Assembly: GCF_026343955.1 (NCBI RefSeq)
Contig: NZ_JAPKNI010000001.1
Location: forward strand, 496,001-560,000
Source: Kaistia defluvii
GTDB lineage: Bacteria > Pseudomonadota > Alphaproteobacteria > Rhizobiales > Kaistiaceae
Direction of reading: 5' to 3'
DNA length: 64,000 nucleotides
Shown: positions 43,919-52,911 of the stretch, piece after piece
Layout: each line of letters opens with the position of its first letter
How positions within the stretch are numbered: position 1 is the first letter of the stretch
Program-made: the position numbers and the translations under genes
The notes under the pieces: model-generated
What the model saw: the letters and a program-made list of their open reading frames with translations, nothing else
Database searches by the model: none
What the model was told of the DNA's origin: nothing

Positions 43919-45178
43919 ATGCTCGACAGTCCCCAAACACCGCTGAAGGCGCTGATCCGCAATCGCCGGCCAGGGCACAGCCTCGATGCGCCCTTCTATG
44001 TCAGCCCCGAAATCTTCGCCGCCGACATGGAGCTGATCTTCGGCCGCCACTGGATCTATGTCGGCGTCGAGCCGGATGTGCCGGAGCCCGGCGACGCGAT
44101 GACGGTCGATATCGGCCGCTATTCGGTCATCGTCGTGCGCGACGACGACATGGGGATCCAGGCGTTCCACAATGTCTGCCGCCATCGCGGCGCGCGCATC
44201 CTGCATGACGAGAAGACCACGGTCGGCAACATCGTCTGCCGCTACCACGCCTGGACCTACGACCTGTCCGGCGCGCTGATCCATGCCGAGCATATGGGCG
44301 CCGATTTCGACCGGACCTGCCACGGCCTGAAGCGCGTGCATGTCCGCTCGCTGCAAGGGCTGATCTTCCTCTGCCTCGCCGACGAGCCGCCGGAGGATTT
44401 CGACGAGATGGCGCGCGAAATGGCCCCCTATATCGCCCCGCACGACATCGCCAACACCAAGATCGCCTTCGAGAGCGACATCATCGAGCAGGGCAACTGG
44501 AAGCTCGCGATGGAGAACAATCGCGAGTGCTACCACTGTGCCGGCAATCATCCCGAACTGACCGTGCCGCTCTTCGCCTATGGCTTCGGCTTCGCGCCGG
44601 ACGAGATGGACGAGCAGGACCGCGCCCAGGCCGAGCGCTATGCCTGCCTAGTGCGTGACAGCCACGCCGACTGGGAGGGAAGCGGCCTGCCCTCGCGCGA
44701 GATCGAGCGGCTCGACAGCCGCATCACCGGCTTCCGCACCGAGCGGCTGCCGCTCGACGGAACCGGCGAGGCGCATACGCTCGACACGAAACGCGCCAGC
44801 CGCAAGCTGCTCGGCCAGTTCACCCGCGCCAATCACGGCGCGCTGTCGTTCTGGACGCAGCCGAACTCTTGGCACCATTTCATGAGCGACCACATCGTCA
44901 CCTTCTGCGTGATGCCGATCGATGCCGGCACGACGCGGGTGCGCACGAAATGGCTGGTGCACAAGGATGCGGTCGAGGGCGTCGATTACGATCTCGCCAA
45001 CCTGACCGAGGTTTGGAGCGCCACCAACGCGCAGGACAGCGCCCTGGTCGGCTATGCCCAACAGGGCGCGCGCAGCCCCGCCTACGAGCCCGGCCCCTAC
45101 TCGCCGCACACCGAATTCCTCGTCGAGAAATTCTGTCGCTGGTATGTCGGCCGCATGGCCGCGCATCTCGGGCGGTGA
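43919..45178 (+). CDS. gbcA: Glycine betaine monooxygenase oxygenase subunit (Rieske type)
   Basis: A 419-residue Rieske non-haem iron oxygenase that removes a methyl group from glycine betaine as formaldehyde, giving dimethylglycine. Rieske 2Fe-2S ligands are C87, H89, C107 and H110 in CRHRG and CRYHAW. The mononuclear iron site includes H206 and H211 in NNRECYHCAGNHPEL. The context (gbcB, dgcAB, soxBDAG, gbdR) supports GbcA rather than a ring-hydroxylating dioxygenase. A stachydrine demethylase (Stc2) is the closest alternative. It lies two bases from its reductase gene. Confidence 0.9.
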   Translation: MLDSPQTPLKALIRNRRPGHSLDAPFYVSPEIFAADMELIFGRHWIYVGVEPDVPEPGDAMTVDIGRYSVIVVRDDDMGIQAFHNVCRHRGARILHDEKTTVGNIVCRYHAWTYDLSGALIHAEHMGADFDRTCHGLKRVHVRSLQGLIFLCLADEPPEDFDEMAREMAPYIAPHDIANTKIAFESDIIEQGNWKLAMENNRECYHCAGNHPELTVPLFAYGFGFAPDEMDEQDRAQAERYACLVRDSHADWEGSGLPSREIERLDSRITGFRTERLPLDGTGEAHTLDTKRASRKLLGQFTRANHGALSFWTQPNSWHHFMSDHIVTFCVMPIDAGTTRVRTKWLVHKDAVEGVDYDLANLTEVWSATNAQDSALVGYAQQGARSPAYEPGPYSPHTEFLVEKFCRWYVGRMAAHLGR

Positions 45179-45180
45179 CG

Positions 45181-46299
45181 ATGGCGGATGGCAATGGCGC
45201 CCTGCTGCAGGACCCGGTCGCCCGCCTTCTGGAGGGCGGCCCGGTCTGGACCGGCGAAAGCGACGACATCCTCGTCTGCCGCGCCGTCCGCGATGAGACG
45301 CATGACGTCAAGACGTTCCTGCTCGCGCCCCGCCTGCCGCATCGCTTCGCCTATCGGCCCGGCCAGTTCCTGACCTTCGAGTTCGACATCGACGGCGAGG
45401 CAATCCATCGCTGCTACACAATCGCCTCGGCACCGACCCGCCCCCACCTCATCTCGATCACCGTCAAGCGCGTGCCCGGCGGCCCGGTCTCGAACTGGCT
45501 GCACGATCATCTGAAGCCCGGCGCGACCGTCAAGGCGATCGGCCCGATGGGCGAGTTCAGCTGCCTGAACCATCCGGCGGAGACATACCTGTTCCTGTCC
45601 GGCGGCAGCGGCATCACCCCCCTGATGTCGATGGCGCGCACCTTCCACGACCTCGCCGAGCCGCGTGACATCGTCTTCGTCCACGCCGCCCGCTCGCCCG
45701 CCGACATCATCTTCCGCAGCGAACTGGAGACGATGGCGCGGCAGTCGAAAAGCTTCCGCTTCGCCGCGGTCTGCGAGGGCGACAGCGGCAGCGAAGCCTG
45801 GGGCGGCTATCGCGGCCGGCTGACGTTACCCATGCTGCACCTCATGGCTAACGACTGGTTAACACGCGAGATCTTCGTCTGCGGCCCGGCGCCCTTCATG
45901 GCAGCAGTCCGCGCCATGCTCGCCGAGGCCGGCTTCGAAATGACCCGTCATCACGAGGAAAGCTTTGATTTCGCGAAACTTTCCGGCGCCGAGCAGGAGG
46001 CCGTGCTCGAAGCCGAGGCCGCCATGCCGGTCAGAAAAGTCTATCGCGTCGAGTTTTCGAAGACCCGCCGCATCATCGACTGTCCGGAAGGCGTTCCGGT
46101 GCTCGAAGCCGCCCGCCGCGCCGGTGTCCGCCTGCCCTCCTCCTGCACCAAGGGCCTGTGCGGCACCTGCAAGTCGAAGCTCGTCTCCGGCACGGTCGAG
46201 TTGAAGCACCAGGGCGGCATCCGCCAGCGCGAAATCGACGCCGGCATGACGCTGCTCTGCTGCGCCAGGCCGACCAGCGACCTGGTGGTCGAGCGATGA
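45181..46299 (+). CDS. gbcB: Glycine betaine monooxygenase reductase subunit
   Basis: A 372-residue flavin/iron-sulfur reductase feeding electrons from NAD(P)H to GbcA. The flavin domain contains HRCYTIASAP, the NAD domain SGGSGITPLMSMA and FVCGPAPFM, and the C-terminal plant-type ferredoxin domain has cysteines in PSSCTKGLCGTCKSK and LLCCARP. This N-to-C order matches GbcB and class IA/III reductases. It starts two bases after the gbcA stop and must be cotranscribed. An open frame extends upstream inside gbcA but is not used. Confidence 0.92.
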   Translation: MADGNGALLQDPVARLLEGGPVWTGESDDILVCRAVRDETHDVKTFLLAPRLPHRFAYRPGQFLTFEFDIDGEAIHRCYTIASAPTRPHLISITVKRVPGGPVSNWLHDHLKPGATVKAIGPMGEFSCLNHPAETYLFLSGGSGITPLMSMARTFHDLAEPRDIVFVHAARSPADIIFRSELETMARQSKSFRFAAVCEGDSGSEAWGGYRGRLTLPMLHLMANDWLTREIFVCGPAPFMAAVRAMLAEAGFEMTRHHEESFDFAKLSGAEQEAVLEAEAAMPVRKVYRVEFSKTRRIIDCPEGVPVLEAARRAGVRLPSSCTKGLCGTCKSKLVSGTVELKHQGGIRQREIDAGMTLLCCARPTSDLVVER

Positions 46300-46331
46300 G
46301 AGAGATGAGGGAGCCGGAATCCGGGGGATCC

Positions 46332-47303
46332 ATGAGCGCGCTGCACGACAAGAGCCTCGTCATCGACGGGTTGATCATCTCGAAATGGGACCGCTCCGTT
46401 TTCGAAGACATGCGAAAAGGCGGGATTTCGGCCGCGAATTGCACCGTCTCGGTCTGGGAAGGGTTCCAGGCGACCGTCGACAACATCGCCATCATGAAGC
46501 GGGAGATCCGCGACAATGCCGATATCCTGACGCTGATCCGCTCAGCCGACGACATTGTAAGGGCGAAGGAGGACGGCAAGACCGGCATCATTCTCGGCTT
46601 CCAGAACGCCGCCGCCTTCGAGGACAATCTCGGCTATGTCGAGGCCTTCGCCGACCAGGGCGTGCGCGTCGTACAGCTTTGCTACAACACGCAAAACCTG
46701 ATCGGCACCGGCTGCTACGAGCGCGATGGCGGCCTCTCCGGCTATGGCCGCGAAGTCGTCGCCGAGATGAACCGCGTGGGCATCTTGATCGACCTCTCGC
46801 ATGTCGGCGCCAAGACGTCGGAAGAGACGATCCTCGAGTCGAAGAAGCCCGTCACCTATTCGCACTGCCTGCCCTCGGGGCTGAAGGCGCATCCGCGCAA
46901 CAAGAGCGACGAGCAGCTGAAATTCATCGCCGATCATGGCGGCTTCGTCGGCGTCACCATGTTCCCGCCCTTCCTGAAGCGAGGCACCGAGGCGACGGTC
47001 GACGATTATGTCGAGGCGATCGACTACGTCGCCAACATCGTCGGCGAGGACAATGTCGGCGTCGGCACGGATTTCACGCAAGGCTATGACCGCGCCTTCT
47101 TCGACTGGATCACGCACGACAAGGGCCGCCACCGTCGCCTGACCGATTTCGGCACCGTGCTGAACCCGGAAGGCATCCGCACCATCGGCGAATGGCCGAA
47201 CCTGACAACGGCGATGGAAAAGGCCGACTGGAGCGCGTCCCGGATCGAGAAGATCATCGGCGGCAACTGGCTGCGGACCTTCCGAACCGTCTGGGGCGCA
47301 TGA
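46332..47303 (+). CDS. Membrane-dipeptidase family protein (M19), betaine cluster type
   Basis: A 323-residue M19-type amidohydrolase barrel. Family segments include VIDGLIISKWD at the start (where dipeptidases have the metal-binding HxD, this protein has DGLIISK), VRVVQLCYNTQNLIG, GILIDLSHVGAKTSEETI with metal-type His, YSHCLPSGLKAHPRNKSDEQL and VGVGTDFTQG. The same gene precedes dgcA in Pseudomonas (PA5396), but its substrate is not known there either. The altered first metal motif suggests a changed metal site or substrate. GGGGGATCC precedes the ATG. Its stop overlaps the next start (ATGA). Confidence 0.88.
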   Translation: MSALHDKSLVIDGLIISKWDRSVFEDMRKGGISAANCTVSVWEGFQATVDNIAIMKREIRDNADILTLIRSADDIVRAKEDGKTGIILGFQNAAAFEDNLGYVEAFADQGVRVVQLCYNTQNLIGTGCYERDGGLSGYGREVVAEMNRVGILIDLSHVGAKTSEETILESKKPVTYSHCLPSGLKAHPRNKSDEQLKFIADHGGFVGVTMFPPFLKRGTEATVDDYVEAIDYVANIVGEDNVGVGTDFTQGYDRAFFDWITHDKGRHRRLTDFGTVLNPEGIRTIGEWPNLTTAMEKADWSASRIEKIIGGNWLRTFRTVWGA

Positions 47304-47827
47304 TGCAGCCGCTTTTGCCGATCGAGGTCGACGAGGAGACCGGCGTCTGGAGCACAGACGGCCTGCCGATGCTCTATGTGCCGCGCCACTTCTTCACCAA
47401 CAACCACCTCGCGGTCGAAGCCGCGCTTGGCCGCGAGCGCTATGCCGAGATCCTCTATCCGGCCGGCTACAAATCGGCGTTCTTCTGGTGCGACAACGAG
47501 GCGAAGACGCATGGCCTCGCGGGTCTCGCGGTGTTCGAGCACTATCTGAAGCGCCTGTCGCAGCGCGGCTGGGGCCAGTTCGCCTTCCTCTCCGCCGATG
47601 TCGACGCCGGCGAGGCCGAGATCGCGCTCTGGCATTCCTCCTTCGTGCTGCAGCAGCCGGGCGTCAGGGGCCGGCTCTGCTACATGTTCGAAGGCTGGTT
47701 CGCCGGCGCGATGGACTGGGTAGGCCAAAGCGAGGGCCGCGACTACCGGACGGTCAGTCGCGAGACCCAATGCGCCGCCGAGGGCCATGCGCATTGCACC
47801 TTCCGCATCACGCCGATGGCCGCCTGA
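47300..47827 (+). CDS. V4R-domain (DUF5943-like) protein of the dgc operon
   Basis: A 175-residue protein with a C-terminal 4-vinyl-reductase (V4R)-like sensor domain: GYKSAFFWCDNEAKTHGLAGLAVFEHYL, MFEGWFAGAMDWVG and the Cys/His end ETQCAAEGHAHCTFRI. V4R domains bind small hydrophobic ligands or metals. In Pseudomonas the corresponding gene (PA5397) lies in the dimethylglycine operon without an assigned function. The ATG at 47300 overlaps the dipeptidase TGA by four bases; an adjacent ATG at 47303 is an alternative. The stop overlaps the dgcA ATG by one base. Confidence 0.85.
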   Translation: MMQPLLPIEVDEETGVWSTDGLPMLYVPRHFFTNNHLAVEAALGRERYAEILYPAGYKSAFFWCDNEAKTHGLAGLAVFEHYLKRLSQRGWGQFAFLSADVDAGEAEIALWHSSFVLQQPGVRGRLCYMFEGWFAGAMDWVGQSEGRDYRTVSRETQCAAEGHAHCTFRITPMAA

Positions 47828-49890
47828 TGCGCTACCCGCATCTGCTCTCGCCGATCACGCTCAACCAGGTCACGATCCGCAACCGCGTCGTCTCGACAGC
47901 GCATGCCGAGGTCTATGCCGAACCGGGCGGCCTGCCGGGCGATCGCTACATCCGCTATTACGAGGAAAAGGCCAGGGGAGGCCTCGGCCTGGCGATCTGC
48001 GGCGGCTCCAGCCCGGTCTCGATCGACAGTCCGCAGGGCTGGTGGAAATCGGTCAATCTCTCCACCGATGCCGTCATCGATCCGCTCGCCCGGCTGGCCG
48101 AGACGATGCACCGGCATGGCGCGAAGATCATGATCCAGGCGACCCATATGGGGCGCCGCTCCTCCTATCATTGCGAGCACTGGCCGCATCTGATGACGCC
48201 TTCCGGCATCCGCGAACCGGTGCATCGCGGCAATGCCAAGATCATCGAAATCGAGGAAATCCGCCGCATCGTCGGCGATTTCGCCAGAGCTGCGAAGCGC
48301 GTCCAGGCCGCCGGTCTCGACGGCATCGAGATCTCGGCGGCGCACCAGCACCTGATCGACCAGTTCTGGAGCCCGCGCACCAATCACCGCAGCGACGAAT
48401 TCGGCGGCAGCCTCGAAAACCGGATGCGCTTCGGCATCGAGGTGCTGACGGCGGTTCGTGAAGCGGTCGGTGCGGATTTCTGCGTGGGCCTGCGCATGTG
48501 CGGCGACGAGTTCCACGAGGACGGGCTCGACCACGAGACACTGAAGCAGATCGCGCAGGCGATGAGCGAGACGCAGCTGATCGATTATCTGAGCGTCATC
48601 GGCTCCGGCGCGGATACGCACAACACGCTGGCAAACTGCATGCCGCCCATGGCGCTGCCGCCGGAACCCTTCGTGCATCTCGCCGCCGGCATCAAATCCG
48701 TGGTCACGATTCCGGTGATGCATGCGCAGAGCATCCGCGACGCCGGACAGGCCGAGCGAATCCTCGCCGGCGGCATGGTCGATCTGGTCGGTATGACGCG
48801 GGCGCAGATCGCCGATCCGCATATGGTCGAGAAGATTCGCGACGGTCGCGAGGACGAGATCAAGCAATGCGTCGGCGCGAATTACTGCATCGACAGGCAG
48901 TATAATGGCCATGACGTGCTCTGCATCTCGAACGCCGCGACCTCGCGCGAAGCGACCATGCCGCATGTCATCGCCCGCTCGACCGGCCCGATCCGCAAGG
49001 TGGTGGTGGTGGGCGGCGGGCCGGGCGGGCTGGAGGCGGCCCGCGTCGCCCGCGCCCGGGGCCATGCGGTCGTGCTGTTCGAGAAGAGCGAGGCGGTCGG
49101 TGGCCAGATAAATCTCGCCGCCAGGGCGCCGCAGCGTGAGCAGATGGCCGGCATCGTCCGCTGGTTCGACATGGAGACGAAACGCCTCGGCGTCGACCGG
49201 CGCATGGGCACGGAGGCGACCGCCGCGATGATCCTGGGCGAGCAGCCGGACATTGTCGTGCTCGCCACCGGCGGGGCGAGCCATAGCGGCGATGTCGCGG
49301 GCTGGGGCGTCGCGGACGGATTGGCGGTCAGCTCGTGGGACATACTTTCCGGCCGCGTCGAGCCGGCCAGGAACGTCCTCGTCTACGACGCCGTCAGCAC
49401 CCATGCCGGCGCGGGCGTCGCCGACTATCTGGCCACCCGCGGCGGCACGGTCGAGATCGTGACGCCGGACGTGAAGATCGCCGACGATGTCGGCGGCACG
49501 ACCTTCCCGATCTTCTATCGCCGCCTCTATGCGATGGATGTCGTGATGACGCCGAACCACTGGCTCGACCGCGTCTATGCAGAAGGCGACAAGAAGATCG
49601 CCGTGCTGCGCAACGAATATACAGAGGCGCTGGAGGAGCGTGCCGTCGATCAGGTCGTCATCGAGAACGGTATCCTGCCGAATGACGCGCTCTATTGGGC
49701 GTTGAAGGAAGGCTCGCTCAATCGCGGCCAGGTCGATGTCGCCCGGCTGTTCGCGGCCGAGCCGCAGCCCGCGCTTGCCGAAGACCTCTCCGGCGACCGC
49801 TATCTGCTCTACCGGGTCGGGGACTGCATCTCCCAGCACAACATCCATGGCGCGATCTACGATGCGCTGCGCCTCTGCAAGGACTTTTGA
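47827..49890 (+). CDS. dgcA: Dimethylglycine catabolism flavoprotein DgcA
   Basis: A 687-residue member of the NADH:flavin oxidoreductase/2,4-dienoyl-CoA reductase family (trimethylamine dehydrogenase-like). An FMN barrel covers about 1-370, with STAHAEVYAE and SAAHQHLIDQFWSPRTNHRSDEFGG as its substrate-site segments. The linker KQCVGANYCIDRQYNG carries only part of the usual 4Fe-4S cysteine set. The C-terminal half is a FAD/NAD domain with VVVVGGGPGGLEAARVA near 395. It demethylates dimethylglycine to sarcosine together with DgcB. Its ATG overlaps the upstream stop, and dgcB begins two bases after its own stop. Confidence 0.92.
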   Translation: MRYPHLLSPITLNQVTIRNRVVSTAHAEVYAEPGGLPGDRYIRYYEEKARGGLGLAICGGSSPVSIDSPQGWWKSVNLSTDAVIDPLARLAETMHRHGAKIMIQATHMGRRSSYHCEHWPHLMTPSGIREPVHRGNAKIIEIEEIRRIVGDFARAAKRVQAAGLDGIEISAAHQHLIDQFWSPRTNHRSDEFGGSLENRMRFGIEVLTAVREAVGADFCVGLRMCGDEFHEDGLDHETLKQIAQAMSETQLIDYLSVIGSGADTHNTLANCMPPMALPPEPFVHLAAGIKSVVTIPVMHAQSIRDAGQAERILAGGMVDLVGMTRAQIADPHMVEKIRDGREDEIKQCVGANYCIDRQYNGHDVLCISNAATSREATMPHVIARSTGPIRKVVVVGGGPGGLEAARVARARGHAVVLFEKSEAVGGQINLAARAPQREQMAGIVRWFDMETKRLGVDRRMGTEATAAMILGEQPDIVVLATGGASHSGDVAGWGVADGLAVSSWDILSGRVEPARNVLVYDAVSTHAGAGVADYLATRGGTVEIVTPDVKIADDVGGTTFPIFYRRLYAMDVVMTPNHWLDRVYAEGDKKIAVLRNEYTEALEERAVDQVVIENGILPNDALYWALKEGSLNRGQVDVARLFAAEPQPALAEDLSGDRYLLYRVGDCISQHNIHGAIYDALRLCKDF

Positions 49891-49892
49891 CG

Positions 49893-51782
49893 GTGTTTCC
49901 GCTCGCCGGCGCGGTCACGATCCTGTTCTGGCTTGCCGTACTGGTCCTCATCGTCGGCCTGTGGCGGCGGGCCCGGCTGTGGCGGAAGGGCCGGAAGGCC
50001 CGCATGAACTGGCTCGGCCTGCTCGCCATCCCGAAGCGCTATTTCGTCGACCTGCATCATGTCGTGGCGCGCGATCCCTATATCGCCCGAACGCACATGG
50101 CCGTCGCGGGCGGCGCCATCGCCGCGCTGGGGCTGGTCGGCATCAATTACGGCCTGCTGCTCTATTCGCCCGGCCTCGATTGGGGGATCGCGATCGCCGC
50201 CCTCATCATGCTTTCGGGCAGCGCCTTCGTCTGGCTCCGTCGCCGCAATCCTCCGGCGCGGCTATCCCGGGGCGCCTGGAGTCGCATGCCCTACAGCCTC
50301 GCCGCCTTCGCGCTCGGGCTTGTCCTGCTCGGCGTCATCAGCGGCATGAGCCTGCCGGTTTCCGGCCTGGTTGCGGGCTTCGCGGCGCTCATCCTGCTCC
50401 TTCTTCTCGCCGGCACGGCCGAACTGGCGCTCGGTATCGGCACAGGCGGGCCGATGAAGCATGCCGTCGCCGGCCTGCTACATCTGGGGTTCCATCCCCG
50501 CCCCGAGCGCTTCACCCATCCCTCCACGGGCCTCAAGCTTCTGGACCTCCAGGAGGGCGATTTCGGCGTCGAGAAGCCGGCCGATTTCCACTGGAACCAG
50601 TTGCTTTCCTTCGACGCCTGCGTGCAGTGCGGCAAGTGCGAGGCCGCCTGCCCTGCCTTCGCCGCCGGCCAGCCGCTCAACCCGAAGAAGCTGATCCAGG
50701 ATCTCGTCGTCGGCATGGCAGGCGGCAGCGATGCGGCCTATGCCGGCAGTCGCTCGCCGGGGCTCCCGATCGGCAAGCATTTTGGCGCGCCGAACGCGGC
50801 CATCCTGCCGGGTCTGGTGGCGCCGGAAACGCTCTGGTCTTGCACGACCTGCCGCGCCTGCGTGCAGGAGTGCCCGATGCTGATCGAGCATGTCGACGCC
50901 ATCGTCGATCTGCGCCGCTTCGAAACGCTGGCGCATGGCGACATTCCCGGCAAGGGTCCGGAGACGCTCGCCAATCTGCGCGAGACCGGCACGGTCGGCG
51001 GCTTTCCCCATGCGGCGCGGGCCCACTGGGCGGTCGATCTCGATGTGCGACAGGCGCAGCCCGGCGAGGCGATCGACATTCTTCTCGTCGCCGGCGAAGG
51101 CGTCTTCGACATGCGCTATCAGCGCACGCTGCGCGCGCTGGTCAAATCGCTGAAGGCGGCCAAGGTCGATTTCGCCCTGCTCGGCACGCTGGAACGCGAT
51201 ACGGGCGACACGGCCCGCCGGCTCGGCGACGAGGCCACGTTCCAGACCCTGGCGAAGGCCAATATCGCGACCCTGGACGGGCTCGATTTCAAGCGGATCG
51301 TCACGGCCGACCCGCATGTGCTGAACAGCCTGCGCAACGAATATCCGGCGCTGGGCGGGCGCTACGCCGTGCTGCATCACACGACCCTGCTGGCGGAACT
51401 AACACGTAGCGGCGCGCTGACGCTCGGCGCTCGCGACGATACACGGCCGATCACCTATCACGACCCCTGCTATCTCGGCCGCTACAATGGCGAGATCGAC
51501 GCACCGCGCGCCTTGCTCGCCGGCATGGGCGTGGCCGTGCGCGAGATGGAGCGCTCCGGCCTGCGCGGCCGCTGCTGTGGCGGTGGCGGCGGCGCGCCGC
51601 TGACGGATATACCCGGCAAGAGGCGGATACCCGATATCCGCGTCGACGATGCGCGCGAAACGGGCGCTGCCATCATCGCCGTCGCCTGCCCCAATTGCAC
51701 GGCGATGCTGGAAGGCGTCGTCGGAGAGCGGCCGGAAATCCTCGATATCGCTGAACTCGTCGCCGCGTCGTTGGAAGCCTGA
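49893..51782 (+). CDS. dgcB: Dimethylglycine catabolism iron-sulfur protein DgcB
   Basis: A 629-residue membrane iron-sulfur protein. It begins at GTG 49893 (AAGGA upstream) with a transmembrane helix (VTILFWLAVLVLIVGLW), and further helices follow up to about residue 185. Two ferredoxin-type cluster motifs come next (CVQCGKCEAACP and CTTCRACVQECP). The C-terminal half has two CCG domains, the second containing RCCGGGGGAPL, as in heterodisulfide-reductase-like proteins. It probably passes electrons from DgcA and the adjacent ETF to the quinone pool. It lies directly between dgcA and the etf genes, one base before etfA. Confidence 0.92.
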   Translation: MFPLAGAVTILFWLAVLVLIVGLWRRARLWRKGRKARMNWLGLLAIPKRYFVDLHHVVARDPYIARTHMAVAGGAIAALGLVGINYGLLLYSPGLDWGIAIAALIMLSGSAFVWLRRRNPPARLSRGAWSRMPYSLAAFALGLVLLGVISGMSLPVSGLVAGFAALILLLLLAGTAELALGIGTGGPMKHAVAGLLHLGFHPRPERFTHPSTGLKLLDLQEGDFGVEKPADFHWNQLLSFDACVQCGKCEAACPAFAAGQPLNPKKLIQDLVVGMAGGSDAAYAGSRSPGLPIGKHFGAPNAAILPGLVAPETLWSCTTCRACVQECPMLIEHVDAIVDLRRFETLAHGDIPGKGPETLANLRETGTVGGFPHAARAHWAVDLDVRQAQPGEAIDILLVAGEGVFDMRYQRTLRALVKSLKAAKVDFALLGTLERDTGDTARRLGDEATFQTLAKANIATLDGLDFKRIVTADPHVLNSLRNEYPALGGRYAVLHHTTLLAELTRSGALTLGARDDTRPITYHDPCYLGRYNGEIDAPRALLAGMGVAVREMERSGLRGRCCGGGGGAPLTDIPGKRRIPDIRVDDARETGAAIIAVACPNCTAMLEGVVGERPEILDIAELVAASLEA

Positions 51783-51783
51783 G

Positions 51784-52911
51784 ATGAGCGGCATCCGGCG
51801 CATCAACCCGCGACGCCCCTTCCGGATCACGCGCGAGGGTATCCGCCGGATCGTGTTGGGAGAGGAAGGCGACGCCGGCGACATCACGCTGTCGCCCGTG
51901 GCGAGAGCAGCTTCCAAGCCGCTGCGCCTCGTCGGCGAGGCGACGGCGACCCTGCTGGTCGTGGCGCATAGCGATCGCGGCGCCCTCGATGCGCCGGCCC
52001 GCGAGGCGATCGCCGCCGCCGCGATCCTGGCCGATCCCGCGACCGCCGTACTGGTGCTGGTTCTGGGCGATCTGGCGGAGGAACTCGGCCCCTTTGGCGC
52101 GGACCGGATCCTCGTCGTGCCGGAATGCGGCAATGGCGCCTTTCTGCCGGATCTGGAGGTGTCGGTTCTGTCCGACGTCATCGATCGCTTCCAGCCGCGC
52201 CATGTCCTGATGCCGGACAGCCCGACGGGCACCGGCGATCTCGGCCGACGCGTCGCGGCGGCGCTGGACGCCGAGATTGCAACCCATGTCGTCGAACTGA
52301 AGCCAGATTCCGTTGCCTGCTACCGGCAAGGCGGCACCCTGCTGGCGCGGCGCGGCCTGCCGCGGTTCATCCTGCTCGATCCCGGCGCGATCGATGCTGC
52401 CTTGCCGTTTCGCGGCGCCGGCGAGCGGCTCGACTACGCCGCCCATGCGGTGGCACCGGGCCTCTATCGCGATCTCGGCCTCAAGCCGGTCGCGGGGGCA
52501 GCGCTGCCGCTCGAAGAGGCCGATTTCATCGTCGCGGCCGGCAACGGCGTTCGCGACGTCCCGACGCTCGAAGCGGTGGCGGACCTGTTTGGCGCCGCGA
52601 TTGGCGCCAGCCGCGTCGCCGTCGAAGATGGCCGCTTCCCCAGGGACAAGCAGGTCGGCGCCACCGGCAAGACCGTCCAGGCCAGCGTCTATATGGCAAT
52701 CGGCATTTCCGGCGCCGTGCAGCATCTGCAAGGAATCCGCGCCTGTCGGCATGTCATCGCCATCAACAGCGATGCCAGCGCCCCGATTGCCCGCCGCGCC
52801 GATCTGACCATCGTCGCGGACGCGCAGGCGGTCATGCAGGCGCTTGTGAGCGAGACCGCCAGGCGCAACTGGCCGGGCGATGCCCTCGATGAGGCGCGGG
52901 CCGATGGATAG
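51784..52911 (+). CDS. etfA: Electron transfer flavoprotein alpha subunit (dgc-associated)
   Basis: A 375-residue ETF alpha subunit. The FAD-binding C-terminal domain is clear: RDKQVGATGKTVQASVYMAIG, then ISGAVQHLQGI and AINSDASAPIARRADLTIVAD. An additional N-terminal stretch of about 50 residues (INPRRPFRITREGIRRI) precedes the usual domain, as in the dgc-linked ETFs of Pseudomonas. It would accept electrons from dimethylglycine or sarcosine oxidation and deliver them to DgcB. It starts one base after dgcB and overlaps etfB by eight bases. Confidence 0.92.
   Translation: MSGIRRINPRRPFRITREGIRRIVLGEEGDAGDITLSPVARAASKPLRLVGEATATLLVVAHSDRGALDAPAREAIAAAAILADPATAVLVLVLGDLAEELGPFGADRILVVPECGNGAFLPDLEVSVLSDVIDRFQPRHVLMPDSPTGTGDLGRRVAAALDAEIATHVVELKPDSVACYRQGGTLLARRGLPRFILLDPGAIDAALPFRGAGERLDYAAHAVAPGLYRDLGLKPVAGAALPLEEADFIVAAGNGVRDVPTLEAVADLFGAAIGASRVAVEDGRFPRDKQVGATGKTVQASVYMAIGISGAVQHLQGIRACRHVIAINSDASAPIARRADLTIVADAQAVMQALVSETARRNWPGDALDEARADG

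Noticed and set aside
43919-45178. Aromatic ring-hydroxylating dioxygenase
   Set aside because: The Rieske subunit has no beta-subunit gene and is paired with a GbcB-type reductase inside a betaine operon.
47743-49848. Open frame of about 700 codons antisense to dgcA
   Set aside because: It has no recognisable domain and biased composition; dgcA is a full-length flavoprotein with operon context.
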